Numbered from the stretch's first letter, positions 17,127-26,416 are shown. The stretch: DNA of 64,000 nt from CAYVIB01 sp964451365 (GCA_964451365.1 CAYVIB010000004.1:131357-195356), one strand, 5' to 3'. The notes: generated from the letters alone by a model not told the origin. Made by a program: numbers and translations.

Positions 17127-19387
17127 GCCGCATTATCAATATCAGCCGCAGAGGTTTTTTAAACGCCATGGGCCTGGGCGGAGGTGCCTTTGTTCTCGGC
17201 ATCGGCCTGCCGGGCACCAGTCTTGCCAAAAGCCTGTCGAAATCCGCCGCGCCGGCATCGCTGGGTTATTTTGTCAGTATCGCGCCCGATGGTGCCGTCG
17301 ACATCATCTGCCACCGCGCGGAAATGGGCCAGGGAATTATCACCAGCGTACCGCAGATTATTGCCGATGAACTGGGTGCGGACTGGTCGCGGGTGAATGC
17401 TGTTCAGGGCAAAGCCGATCCGAAATATGGCGACCAAAGCACTGGCGGTTCCGCCTCCATTCGAAACTTCTTCCCCCATATTCGCCAGATGGGTGCGGTA
17501 GCTCGCGATATGCTTGAGCAGGCGGCGGCCGATACCTGGACGGTAGATAAAAAAGAGGTGAAAGCGGTTAACCATTTTGTGGTTCATGAGAAATCCGGTA
17601 AAAAACTGGGTTTCGGCGAACTGGCGAAAACGGCGGCTTCGCTGCCAATGCCCGATCCGAAAACCGTCAAACTCAAAGCGGAATCCGAATTTAATATTGT
17701 CGGCAAGGATATAAAACTGCAGGGGCAGGAGGATATCGTGCGCGGCAAGGCAATTTATGCACAGGATGTCCAGTTGCCCAACATGTTGATCGCCAGTATC
17801 GAACGCCCGCCGGTGGTCGGCGGCAAGGTGAAATCCTTCGATGCGGGCGAAGCGAAAAAAGTACCGGGCGTGGTGGATGTCATCAAACTGAAAGACCGCC
17901 CTCTTCCCACCAACGTCAAGCCGGTTTCGGGCGTCGCGGTGTTGGCCACCAACACCTGGGCCGCACAGGAAGGCCGCAAAAAACTGAGGGTAGAGTGGGA
18001 GCATGGTAGCAACGTCAGCCACAATTCTGAAACCTATAAACAGGAACTGGTGAAAAAGGCCAACACCAAGGGCATCGTGGCGCGCAGTGAAGGCGATGTC
18101 TACGGTCACAAGTACGATCAGGAAAAAACCGTCGAGGCGACTTATACCGCGCCGTATCATCACCACATGTCGATGGAGACACCCGCCGCCACCGCGGTGG
18201 TGGAAGGCGATTCCTGCCGCGTGTGGACCGGTACGCAAACACCGCAGTGGTGTAAAAGCCTGGTGATGGAAGAACTGGGCCTGAACCCGGAAAGCGATGC
18301 GGACAAGGTGGAAGTCAATTTAACGGTAATGGGCGGCGCCTTCGGGCGCAAGGGCAAAAATGACTATACGCTCGAAGCGGTTGAACTGGCGAAGGCGACG
18401 GGCCGGCCGGTAAAAGTTATCTGGACCCGAGAAGACGATGTCAAGCACGGCTTCTATCACGCCATCGCCGCCAATTATCACAAGGCGGAACTGACCAAAG
18501 ACAACAATGCCGACTTCTGGCTGCAGCGCGTCGTTCATCCACCCATCGGCTGGACGTTTGACACCAGCAACGATCAACCCAGCGACGGCAATCTTTCGCA
18601 AAGTTTTGCGGATGTACCGTTCGATGTAAAAAATATCAGCTGTGAAACACAGAAGATCGACACTCATGTGCGTATCGGCTGGTTCCGTTCGGTGCACAAT
18701 ATTCACAACGCCTTTGCCATGGGTTGTTTTGTCGATGAACTGGCGGCCAAAGCCAACATCAGCACGCGACAAATGTGGTTGAATCTGATCGGCAAGGACC
18801 GGCTGATTAATTTACAGGAAGAGGGTTTCAAGGGCGGCGACAACTACGGTAAAACCGCCGAAGACAAAGGCTATGAAATTGACACGCGGCGAATGAAGGA
18901 CGTTATCAACCTGGTTGCCGACAAAGCCAATATCGACGAAAAACTGCCGGACAATGAAGGCTGGGGATTCAGCTACGCCACCAGTTTTAATTCCTACGCG
19001 GCGGCGGCAACCAGGGTGCGCGTGAAAGATAAAAAAGTGGAGGTGCTGGAAATGCACACCGCCATCGACTGCGGCCTCGTCATTACGCCGGACCGGGTGA
19101 AATCACAAATGGAAGGTGCGATGATTATGGGACTTTCGCTGGCGCTGCAAAGCGAAATTACCGTGAAAGACGGTGTTATCGAACAGGGAAATTTCCATGA
19201 TTATCCGGTGAGCCGCATCAACCAAATCCCACCATTGCACGTTCACCTTGTGCCGTCGGACAAACCACCAGGTGGCGTGGGCGAACCGGGACTTCCGCCG
19301 ATTGTGCCGAGCATCGTCAACGCGATTTTTCACGCATCGGGAATTCGGGTTCGGGATTTGCCGGTGGGGAAAGTGCTGGAGGTTTAA
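17123..19387 (+). CDS. iorB: Molybdopterin subunit of a molybdenum hydroxylase (isoquinoline 1-oxidoreductase beta type)
   Basis: The 754-residue catalytic subunit has a twin-arginine signal, SRRGFLNAMGLGGGAFVLG, at its N-terminus, so the heterodimer is probably exported folded to the periplasm with its partner. It has the xanthine-dehydrogenase-family order: an N-terminal small domain, then the molybdopterin domains with VMGGAFGRKGKNDYT and the C-terminal GGVGEPGLPPIVPSI, whose Glu is the catalytic base in the family. Related enzymes hydroxylate N-heterocycles or oxidise aldehydes; the substrate is not clear from sequence. It overlaps iorA by 4 nt. Direct AT-poor tandem repeats begin about 100 bp after its stop. 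Confidence 0.9.
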   Translation: MSRIINISRRGFLNAMGLGGGAFVLGIGLPGTSLAKSLSKSAAPASLGYFVSIAPDGAVDIICHRAEMGQGIITSVPQIIADELGADWSRVNAVQGKADPKYGDQSTGGSASIRNFFPHIRQMGAVARDMLEQAAADTWTVDKKEVKAVNHFVVHEKSGKKLGFGELAKTAASLPMPDPKTVKLKAESEFNIVGKDIKLQGQEDIVRGKAIYAQDVQLPNMLIASIERPPVVGGKVKSFDAGEAKKVPGVVDVIKLKDRPLPTNVKPVSGVAVLATNTWAAQEGRKKLRVEWEHGSNVSHNSETYKQELVKKANTKGIVARSEGDVYGHKYDQEKTVEATYTAPYHHHMSMETPAATAVVEGDSCRVWTGTQTPQWCKSLVMEELGLNPESDADKVEVNLTVMGGAFGRKGKNDYTLEAVELAKATGRPVKVIWTREDDVKHGFYHAIAANYHKAELTKDNNADFWLQRVVHPPIGWTFDTSNDQPSDGNLSQSFADVPFDVKNISCETQKIDTHVRIGWFRSVHNIHNAFAMGCFVDELAAKANISTRQMWLNLIGKDRLINLQEEGFKGGDNYGKTAEDKGYEIDTRRMKDVINLVADKANIDEKLPDNEGWGFSYATSFNSYAAAATRVRVKDKKVEVLEMHTAIDCGLVITPDRVKSQMEGAMIMGLSLALQSEITVKDGVIEQGNFHDYPVSRINQIPPLHVHLVPSDKPPGGVGEPGLPPIVPSIVNAIFHASGIRVRDLPVGKVLEV

Positions 19388-19427
19388 TCGCACACATCCC
19401 GAATACCCCTCCCCAACCCTCCCCTTG

Positions 19428-20125
19428 TCAGGGGAGGGAGCTATGTTCTTCCCCGGCTACGGAAGAATTCGGAAGAGAATCATCTCCTCCCCCAGCCATG
19501 GGGAAGGCCGGATGAGGGTCAACTCCTCCCCCAGTCATGGGGGAGGCCGGATGGGGGTCAACTCCTCCCCNNNNNNNNNNNNNNNNNNNNNNNNNNNNNN
19601 NNNNNNNNNNNNNNNNNNNNNNNNNNNNNNNNNNNNNNNNNNNNNNNNNNNNNNNNNNNNNNNNNNNNNNGGGTCAACTCCTCCCCCAGTCATGGGGGAG
19701 GCCGGATGGGGGTCAACTCCTCCCCCAGTCATGGGGGAGGCCGGGAGGGGGTATCCCTGCACCACCGAAAGCCTGTCATGCCAATGTTCCTTTACAACAT
19801 CGTTTTCGAACACTACGTGAAAATATTCCACGTCCCGCTCAACCCCGTTGTAACGCAGAAAAAGTAGCAGGCTGGCATGCCTGGTATCCGCGCGGGTTAA
19901 CCGGTAAGTGTACAGCTCGCTGTTATCCACGCCATAAGCTTTGTTAAAAGGCGAACCCAACTGATTTACCACCCAGGATTTTTCGGTTTTTCCGTTTTCA
20001 ATCCTGGAAAACACCTCCTGCGGAATTTTACCCTCGCCGTCTTCATAACTGACGCGATGCGCGACGGCGCATCCCGTCAGGAAAACAACCAGGATAATGT
20101 ACTGGAAAATCAATTTTGTGTTCAC
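19428..20125 (-). CDS. Small outer-membrane-type lipoprotein with a repeat-derived C-terminal tail
   Basis: A GTG start at 20125 gives a signal peptide ending in the lipobox LTGC (Cys about residue 19), so the protein should be lipidated. The folded part (about 20-125) includes SWVVNQLGSPFNKAYGVDNS, which resembles SmpA/BamE-like or related small lipoprotein domains. After HWHDRLSVVQ the frame does not stop; it enters the 39-bp tandem repeat, which encodes PHPASPMTGGGVD units of 13 residues. It crosses the N gap: if the gap is removed together with one of its two identical 55-nt flanks, the frame stays open to a TGA at 19428-19430 (181 codons). The copy number of the tail is unknown. The folded part is secure, the tail less so. 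Confidence 0.65.
19484..19745. repeat. 39-bp tandem repeat with internal hairpin
   Basis: Units begin at 19484, 19523, 19562, 19678 and 19717 with an exact 39-bp period on each side of the gap. Each unit has CCTCCCCCA and TGGGGGAGG around a GTCA loop, a perfect 9-bp stem, followed by CCGGATGGGGGTCAA. The 19484 unit is diverged. The GC-rich hairpin probably caused the assembly break. Confidence 0.85.
19571..19670. other. Assembly gap (100 N) with identical 55-nt flanks
   Basis: The 55 nt before the gap (19516-19570) are identical to the 55 nt after it (19671-19725). This is what a k=55 de Bruijn assembler leaves when it scaffolds two contigs that share a k-mer overlap. The real number of 39-bp units here is unknown. 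Confidence 0.9.
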
Positions 20126-20134
20126 CCGAAAATC

Positions 20135-20545
20135 CTATCCCACTGCCACACGACGGGAGTTTTTGTGCACCAGCTCCATTAGCTGAATCTCGCAATCGGA
20201 TAAACCACAACTTGTCGCTACCGTGGCCGAATCCACTCCCTGCTCTATCAGTTTTACTGCCTGGCTGTAGGAATACTCAACCTCGGCCTCAACGGCGCGC
20301 ACCTGATGCTCCTGCATATTTTTAAGCTCGGACTCCAGCTTCACCATATGCTCCCCCACACCAACGGCGCCACTGACCACAACTTTCAACTGCTTTTCAA
20401 GCACGGCAAGCCGGCATTCGTAATCCGCTCGCAGGTTGGCAAGCCGGTACAGGGAAACCAGGGAAAATATTACCGCCAAGCCGGCAACCAGCCAAAGCAG
20501 TACCAACTGCCAGTGCAGCTCAATTAATCCAGTGATGTCAGCCAT
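20135..20545 (-). CDS. DUF2802 membrane-anchored protein
   Basis: The 136-residue protein has one N-terminal membrane helix (QLVLLWLVAGLAVIFSLVSLY), a coiled-coil region (about 45-95, LEKQLKVVV...LESELKNMQ) and a C-terminal helical region that resembles a small helix-turn-helix (VDSATVATSCGLSDCEIQLMELV). This matches DUF2802, which in Pseudomonas and relatives lies directly downstream of cheW in the flagellar/chemotaxis cluster, as here. Its role is not established. A GAGG ribosome-binding site precedes the ATG. Confidence 0.85.
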   Translation of the reverse strand: MADITGLIELHWQLVLLWLVAGLAVIFSLVSLYRLANLRADYECRLAVLEKQLKVVVSGAVGVGEHMVKLESELKNMQEHQVRAVEAEVEYSYSQAVKLIEQGVDSATVATSCGLSDCEIQLMELVHKNSRRVAVG

Positions 20546-20579
20546 AATATTTACCTCGTGCGGATTACCCGTGTACAGG

Positions 20580-21071
20580 TCACACGCTTTCCACTTCCGC
20601 CCACTCTTCCCGGGTGAGGAATTTATTCAGGTCTATCAGAATCAGCAACTGATCGTTCCGGTGACAGACGCCCTGAATAAACTTCGCATTATTTTCGCTA
20701 CTCAGGCTGGGCATGTTTTCGATCTCGGACATGCGCATGTAAACCACTTCCGCCACGCTGTCCACCAGAATACCCACCACATGCTTTTCCGATTCAATAA
20801 TAACTATACGGGTGCTGTCGGTAATTTTGTCCGGCGGCAGTCCAAAGCGCTGGCGCGTATCCACTACCGTAACCACGTTGCCCCGCAGGTTGATAATACC
20901 CAACACGTACAGGGGCGCTCCCGGCACGGGTGCAATTTCGGTGTAACGCAATACCTCCTGCACTTGCATTACGTTTACGCCGTAAGTTTCACCGGCGAGC
21001 CGGAATGTTACCCACTGAAGGATCGCATCCTTGCCATCCGCGTCTTTCATTTCGCTTTGTTTTAATGTCAT
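20580..21071 (-). CDS. cheW: Chemotaxis coupling protein CheW
   Basis: CheW links chemoreceptors to the kinase CheA in the polar array. The 163-residue protein has the two-lobed CheW fold: WVTFRLAGETYGVNVMQVQE, YTEIAPVPGAPLYVLGIINL and the RGNVVTVVDTRQRFGL segment that contacts CheA and receptors. It lies on the same strand as the rest of the chemotaxis genes. In Pseudomonas the preceding genes would be parA and parC/parP; here 253 bp of noncoding DNA separate it from motD and neither gene is present. Confidence 0.93.
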   Translation of the reverse strand: MTLKQSEMKDADGKDAILQWVTFRLAGETYGVNVMQVQEVLRYTEIAPVPGAPLYVLGIINLRGNVVTVVDTRQRFGLPPDKITDSTRIVIIESEKHVVGILVDSVAEVVYMRMSEIENMPSLSSENNAKFIQGVCHRNDQLLILIDLNKFLTREEWAEVESV

Positions 21072-21324
21072 TTTTTTGTTCCAATCTGCGAAAGAGGCGT
21101 TCTCTTTCGCGCAACGTCAAAAAACAGGCGTCCTGGGTGGTATAGCAGTAACTATGCCATTCAAGAACATGCCACTACAGCAACGGCTGTAACCCCAGCG
21201 CCATTATCCGGTTAATATTTAGTTTAGCCCGGATATCGCGGGGCGGGACTGGAATTTGAGGGAAGCCGACGCGGGAAAGACAGGTTGATATAACAACCCC
21301 CGCCGCCCAACCTACGGGCTGTAT

Positions 21325-22230
21325 TTATTCGATTCGGCGCCGGTGCTGCGGCAAATCGGGGTCGCTGGTAAACAGCAAGCCGCCATTTTTCAGCTTGACG
21401 GGCTCGATCGCGGATTTCGGTGTGTCATTATTTGCAACGCCGCTTGAATCCTCGGAATTTGATATTTCCGTCTTCTCCGGAAAATTTGAATCGATTACGG
21501 GCTCACCGGATATGACCGCCCGCGCCGGTGAGACGGGTATTTGCGGCACAATGTCCCTGGCCACCCGCAACACCACGCGACGGTTGGCCGCCCTGCCCTG
21601 CGCCGTGGAGTTGTCCGCGATCGGCCGGTACTCGCCGTACCCAATAGCCGACAGCCGCGACGGATTCACACCCCCGTAGGCAAGCAGGTTTACCACCGAC
21701 ACCGCTCGCGCGGACGACAGCTGCCAGTTGTTTTGAAAATCAGCCGTGTTGATCGGCACATTATCGGTGTGTCCACTGACTGCCACCGCGTTATCGAAGG
21801 GCGCCAATATTTCGGCGACGTCGGAGAAAATTTCAATGGCCTCCGCGGCAGGTTTTGCGCTGCCCGATTCGAATAGCAATTCGGAATCCACCGCAAGCTC
21901 CACCCAATCTTCATTTCCCGACAACGCCAGGTGGCCGGACGATACCAGGCCGGAAAAAGCCTGCCTGAGTTCAGCCGCAAGCTCATCGGGTTCAACAATT
22001 TCCGACGCACGCGCGCCTGGTGATTGCGCTGCTTCCTGCGCCGGCGTTTGTACGGACGGCGAAAACGTTTTTTCCAGCGTATCGGAAAGCGTTTTGTATT
22101 TGGTTTCGCTTACCTGGGAAACGGAATACATCACCACAAAAAACGCGAACAGCAGGGTGATGAAATCCGAATAGGAAACCAGCCAGCGCTCGTGATTGAT
22201 TTTGGTTTCTATTCTCGCCCGGCGAACCAT
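21325..22230 (-). CDS. motD: Flagellar motor stator protein MotD (MotB family)
   Basis: The 301-residue stator subunit anchors the motor to peptidoglycan. The single membrane helix SYSDFITLLFAFFVVMYSVS contains the proton-accepting Asp22. The OmpA-like peptidoglycan-binding domain follows (about 115-230) with the motif SGHTDNVPINTADFQNNWQL. The C-terminal 65 residues are low complexity. It pairs with MotC encoded 11 nt upstream, the standard motCD order of the polar cluster. An AAGAGG ribosome-binding site precedes the ATG. Confidence 0.92.
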   Translation of the reverse strand: MVRRARIETKINHERWLVSYSDFITLLFAFFVVMYSVSQVSETKYKTLSDTLEKTFSPSVQTPAQEAAQSPGARASEIVEPDELAAELRQAFSGLVSSGHLALSGNEDWVELAVDSELLFESGSAKPAAEAIEIFSDVAEILAPFDNAVAVSGHTDNVPINTADFQNNWQLSSARAVSVVNLLAYGGVNPSRLSAIGYGEYRPIADNSTAQGRAANRRVVLRVARDIVPQIPVSPARAVISGEPVIDSNFPEKTEISNSEDSSGVANNDTPKSAIEPVKLKNGGLLFTSDPDLPQHRRRIE

Positions 22231-22241
22231 AACAAAACCTC

Positions 22242-22982
22242 TTAATGAAGGTAACCGGACAATTTCATTTCAATGGTTTTCGGGTTTTCACCATCGGCGA
22301 TGGCGATAATGCCCTCGATAATCAACTCGCGAAACTGCGACTGCTGCTTGATACACGCTTTTAATTTATTCGCCACGGGAAGTAAAAACAAATTGGCAAA
22401 CGCAACACCGTAAATGGTCGCGACAAATGCAATCGCAATACCAGGCCCCAGTTCCGACGGATCGGCCAGATGCCGCATCACATGAATAAGGCCAATGACA
22501 GCGCCGATAATACCGATGGTGGGCGCATAGCCACCCATGCTCTCGTAAAACTGTACTGCGTCGTGGTCGCGCTGTTCCGCCACGATAAGATCGGTTTCCA
22601 TCACATGCCGGATAACATCCCGTTCGCTGCCGTCCACCAATAGTCGCAGGCCTTTTTGAGCGAACGCATCTTTTTCCGATTCGGCAATGCTTTCCAGCCC
22701 CAGCAGCCCTTCCTTGCGCGCCGCGTTGGCCCACCTTACCACCTGTTTAATACCCTGCTTGAACTTGTGACCGGGCGGATTGAAAATCCACTTAAAAAGA
22801 GTGCAAGCGCGTTTTAAACCGGCATACGGCGTTTGCAGGATGGCCGCGCCGAGCGTGCCACCGACAACAATGAGCGCAGCCGGCCCGTTAACCAGCGAAC
22901 TCCAGCTTCCACCCTCAAGGAAGTTTCCTCCCAGCAGGGCGGCAAAGCCGATGATGACACCGAGAATACTTAATAAATCCAC
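22242..22982 (-). CDS. motC: Flagellar motor stator protein MotC (MotA family)
   Basis: MotC forms the proton channel of the stator with MotD. It is a MotA/TolQ/ExbB protein of 246 residues with four membrane helices: SILGVIIGFAALLGGNFLEGG near the N-terminus, a second in the GPAALIVVGGTLGAAILQ region, and two after residue 145 (GGYAPTIGIIGAVIGLIHVM and a helix ending ANLFLLPVANK). The cytoplasmic loop carries the charged residues that contact FliG. I take the GTG at 22982 (MDLLSILG) as start because it matches related MotC N-termini; a TTG two codons earlier is possible. Confidence 0.9.
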   Translation of the reverse strand: MDLLSILGVIIGFAALLGGNFLEGGSWSSLVNGPAALIVVGGTLGAAILQTPYAGLKRACTLFKWIFNPPGHKFKQGIKQVVRWANAARKEGLLGLESIAESEKDAFAQKGLRLLVDGSERDVIRHVMETDLIVAEQRDHDAVQFYESMGGYAPTIGIIGAVIGLIHVMRHLADPSELGPGIAIAFVATIYGVAFANLFLLPVANKLKACIKQQSQFRELIIEGIIAIADGENPKTIEMKLSGYLH

Positions 22983-23013
22983 TATCAACCTGCGTTAATT
23001 TGTACAGTAATGT

Positions 23014-24090
23014 CTACAATTCCGCGTCCAGGCGTTTGGAAACCTGTTCCAGCGCCATGACTTCATCCGTTAAACCGGCATTGGCCACCGCCGCCGGCAT
23101 GCCGTAGACCACCGAGGTCTCCCTGTCCTGGCTCCAGATCGTCGAACCTTTACTTTTCAACAGCCGCGCGCCTTCACAGCCGTCCGAGCCCATACCTGTC
23201 AGGATAATGCCCAACACATCACCACCAAACGCGTTAGCCGCCGAAGCGAAAGTGATATCAACAGACGGTTTATAATTTGCCCGGTCATCTCCCTTTATCA
23301 CCCTCACGGCGTTACCGTCGCGTTCAATCAACAACTGTTTTGCGCCCGGTGCGATTAATACGCTTCCGGGAGATAATTTATCTCCCAGCTCCGCCTCCTT
23401 GATGTCCAGGTCGCACTGGCGGTTCAAACGATCGGCAAAGGCCCGGGTAAAATTTTCCGGCATATGCTGTATCACAATTATCGGCGCCGGGAAGTCGGCC
23501 TTTAGTTCCATCAATATTTGGGTGATAGCAACCGGGCCGCCGGTGGACGCGCCGATAATAACCACCTTGACGCGCCCCTTGAGTGGCGAGCGTTTTTTTA
23601 CAACTTCCGGTTCATGCGTCTCCCGCGGCCGCAACTCCGGTGGCAGGTAGGTTTCGGTTTCGGTTTTAAAAGCATCCGCGCGATAGGTTTTGTTCTTTTG
23701 CACGAACAGCAAAAGTTTCTCGTGCAGCTTTTTCTTCAAAAGCAGGGAGTGACGGGAAACCTCGGCAAAATTTTTGGGAATAAAATCGACGGCGCCGGCC
23801 TCAAGTGCGTCAAGGGTAATCTTTGCGCCCTCGTACGTCATGGATGAAAACATGATGATCGGCACCGAGCGCCTGGCCATAATCTGTCGCACAGCCGACA
23901 CCCCGTCGAGGCAGGGCATCTCGTAATCCATGGTAATAATATCGGGCCGCAGTTGCTCCTCCATTTCAACCGCCTGTTCACCGTTTTCGGCTACACCGAC
24001 AACATGAAGGTCGGGATGTTCCTCGATAATGCCCTTCAGGCGAATCTGAAAAAAAGTGGAGTCATCGACGATTAGAACCTTGTATGACAC
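23014..24090 (-). CDS. cheB: Chemotaxis response regulator protein-glutamate methylesterase CheB
   Basis: CheB removes methyl groups from chemoreceptors for adaptation. The receiver domain (about 1-125) has the phospho-acceptor Asp55 in TMDYEMP. The C-terminal methylesterase domain (about 180-355) has the triad Ser182 (GASTGGP), His209 (QHMP) and Asp303 (GMGSDG). The 358-residue length is usual. The start is GTG (VSYKVLIVDD). It lies between cheA and motC on the same strand, the order of the Pseudomonas polar cluster. No cheR is present in the window. Confidence 0.94.
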   Translation of the reverse strand: MSYKVLIVDDSTFFQIRLKGIIEEHPDLHVVGVAENGEQAVEMEEQLRPDIITMDYEMPCLDGVSAVRQIMARRSVPIIMFSSMTYEGAKITLDALEAGAVDFIPKNFAEVSRHSLLLKKKLHEKLLLFVQKNKTYRADAFKTETETYLPPELRPRETHEPEVVKKRSPLKGRVKVVIIGASTGGPVAITQILMELKADFPAPIIVIQHMPENFTRAFADRLNRQCDLDIKEAELGDKLSPGSVLIAPGAKQLLIERDGNAVRVIKGDDRANYKPSVDITFASAANAFGGDVLGIILTGMGSDGCEGARLLKSKGSTIWSQDRETSVVYGMPAAVANAGLTDEVMALEQVSKRLDAEL

Positions 24091-24148
24091 AGCGCTATCT
24101 CATCCCGGTTTATTATTTTTCCGTTCCATACTTTTCCCTCGATAGCGA

Positions 24149-26407
24149 TCAGGCGCTCCTTGCATAGCACTCAAGCATGCCCGGGATGTCCAGAATCAGG
24201 GCGATTGTTCCATCTCCGGTAATAGTGGCGCCCGCCATGCCGGGCGTGCCGTGCAACATTTTACCGAGAGGTTTAATCACCACTTCTTCCTGCCCGATAA
24301 GCTGATCAACCACCAGACCAACGTTTTGCGAACCCACCGAAACAATAACAACATGTTCACCGCGACAGGCGACCTCGGCTTCTCTTCCTTCCGTCGGCTT
24401 TGGTTGCAGGCTGGAGAAGGAATTTCGAACCAGCCAATTGCTAAGCTCAAATATCGGGATAGCTTTTTTGCGAATAGTGATGCATCTCTGGCCGTCAACC
24501 ACATGGCTCTTCGCCGCGTCGTAGCGGAAAATCTCGTTCACACTGGCCAGCGGCAGCGCGAATATCTGCTTGCTCAGCATGATCATCAGCGTCGGCATAA
24601 TGGCGAGCGTCAGGGGGACGCGAATATACATTTTCGTCCCCTCACCCATTTTCGACTCTATGGTAATGCTACCATTCAACTGGCTGATTTTTGATTTGAC
24701 CACGTCCATGCCCACGCCGCGGCCGGACAAATCGGTCACTTCATCCTTGGTGGAGAAGCCCGGCGAAAAAATTAAATCAAAAACTTCTTTTTCATCCATG
24801 CGCTCGGCGGTTTCCGGATCGACAATGCCGTTTTCCACCGCTTTTTTAATGATAACCTGCGGATTGATGCCGCGGCCGTCATCGGAAATGGACAGCAGGA
24901 TATGATCTCCTTCCTGCTGCGCGGAAAGCACGATGGTACCCGCGCGGGACTTACCTTTCGATTCACGGTCGGCCGGAAATTCGATACCATGATCCACCGA
25001 GTTTCTCACCAGGTGAATCAATGGATCGGCCAATGCCTCCACCAGGTTCTTGTCGAGGTCGGTTTCCTCTCCAATCAATTCAAGATTGATTTCCTTTTTC
25101 AGGCTGCGGGATAAATCCCTCACCAAACGAGGGAAGCGGCCGAACACTTTTTTGATGGGCTGCATCCGTGTTTTCATAACCGCCGACTGCAGGTCCGCAG
25201 TCACCACATCCAGGTTGGCAATGGCTTTTTGCATCGACTCGTCCTGATTTTTTTCACCCAGTCGAACTAGCCTGTTGCGCACCAATACCAGTTCGCCGAC
25301 CATGTTCATAATGCTGTCGAGGCGCTGGATATCCACACGCACGGTCGATTCACCCGCACTGGTATTCGCGGCGCCGGCTTCCTGTATTTTGCGCGTGGTC
25401 GATGAATTATTTTGCCCGCTTTTTTTCGCGCCGTTATCCGGTACGACTTTCAATACGGGAGACTCGGCATCGTCCGGTTTTCTGGTCGCGGCAGCATTAT
25501 CTTTTTTCACTTCCGGCGATTTATTTTTCGGAGCGTTATTTGTAGTGGCTTCATTCGGGGAAGTGTTACTTGCGGAAGGTTTATCAGCGGAAGCTTTTCT
25601 TGTCGGGCCCTTGCCTTTTCCATGCAACTGATCGAGTAGATTGTCAAATTCGTCATCGGTAACGGTATTCGAACCGCCCTGTTCGACTGGGTTGCCAGCC
25701 TGTTTCGGTTCGACAGCGTCCGGCTTTGTTGCCGAAGCGTCATCTGCCTGAACACCCGGCGCCTTGCCATGACCGTGCAACTGGTCAAGCAATGTTTCAA
25801 ATTCATCGTCGGTAATTTCCCCGCCGGCTTTGGCGCCTTCCCCTGAATCGTCTCCGGTATCTTCGTTCGCGCCGTCACGCAGCTTCTCGCCGCGAATGGC
25901 ATCTATATATTCGTGAAATTTTTCATCGGAAATTTCCAGTTCACCGGCTGCGCTCACCTCGGTTTCAGATGAGGTTTCCTCTTCGAACTCGTCGTCGTCC
26001 TCATCTTCCGACGGCTTTTCGTCCTCGACTTGCGCCAGCTCTTCGAGTGCCTTGATAAGCGCCGGCTCCGCCGGCATCATCGAGCGTCCTTCGGAAACCT
26101 GCATAAACTGGATGGAAACGGTATCAAGCGCCTGCAGTGCGACATCCATCAACGCGGACGTCACCCGACGCTTACCGCTGCGCAATACACCGAACAGTGT
26201 TTCAGTGGCGTGGCAGCTTTCCACCATGGGCTCGAGGTGGAGAAACCCCGCGCCGCCCTTGACCGTGTGAAAACCGCGGAAAATCGCGTTCAATAATTCC
26301 TTGTCGTCCGGGCGCTGCTCCAGGTCCACCAGTTGTTCGGACAACTGTTCCAGGATCTCCCGGACTTCAACAATAAAGTCCTGCAGTATTTCGTCGTCTT
26401 CGCTCAT
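24149..26407 (-). CDS. cheA: Chemotaxis histidine kinase CheA
   Basis: CheA phosphorylates itself, then CheY and CheB. In order: the Hpt domain (about 1-110) has the phospho-accepting His in FRGFHTVKGGAGFL (about residue 47); a long acidic linker (about 125-350); the dimerisation region; the HATPase domain with N box HLVRNSVDHGIEFPAD and G boxes DDGRGIN and GRGVGMDVV; and the C-terminal CheW-like regulatory domain. The linker carries three related short motifs (EISDEKFHEYIDAIRG, EITDDEFETLLDQLHG, VTDDEFDNLLDQLHG), probably docking helices. I start at ATG 26407, 9 nt after the cheZ stop; a TTG two codons upstream is possible. Confidence 0.94.
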   Translation of the reverse strand: MSEDDEILQDFIVEVREILEQLSEQLVDLEQRPDDKELLNAIFRGFHTVKGGAGFLHLEPMVESCHATETLFGVLRSGKRRVTSALMDVALQALDTVSIQFMQVSEGRSMMPAEPALIKALEELAQVEDEKPSEDEDDDEFEEETSSETEVSAAGELEISDEKFHEYIDAIRGEKLRDGANEDTGDDSGEGAKAGGEITDDEFETLLDQLHGHGKAPGVQADDASATKPDAVEPKQAGNPVEQGGSNTVTDDEFDNLLDQLHGKGKGPTRKASADKPSASNTSPNEATTNNAPKNKSPEVKKDNAAATRKPDDAESPVLKVVPDNGAKKSGQNNSSTTRKIQEAGAANTSAGESTVRVDIQRLDSIMNMVGELVLVRNRLVRLGEKNQDESMQKAIANLDVVTADLQSAVMKTRMQPIKKVFGRFPRLVRDLSRSLKKEINLELIGEETDLDKNLVEALADPLIHLVRNSVDHGIEFPADRESKGKSRAGTIVLSAQQEGDHILLSISDDGRGINPQVIIKKAVENGIVDPETAERMDEKEVFDLIFSPGFSTKDEVTDLSGRGVGMDVVKSKISQLNGSITIESKMGEGTKMYIRVPLTLAIMPTLMIMLSKQIFALPLASVNEIFRYDAAKSHVVDGQRCITIRKKAIPIFELSNWLVRNSFSSLQPKPTEGREAEVACRGEHVVIVSVGSQNVGLVVDQLIGQEEVVIKPLGKMLHGTPGMAGATITGDGTIALILDIPGMLECYARSA

Positions 26408-26416
26408 CCCCAAACC

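Noticed and set aside
17159..18238. 359-codon minus-strand frame
   Set aside because: It is antisense to the molybdopterin subunit gene, His/Arg/Gly-rich, with no family features; a codon-bias shadow.
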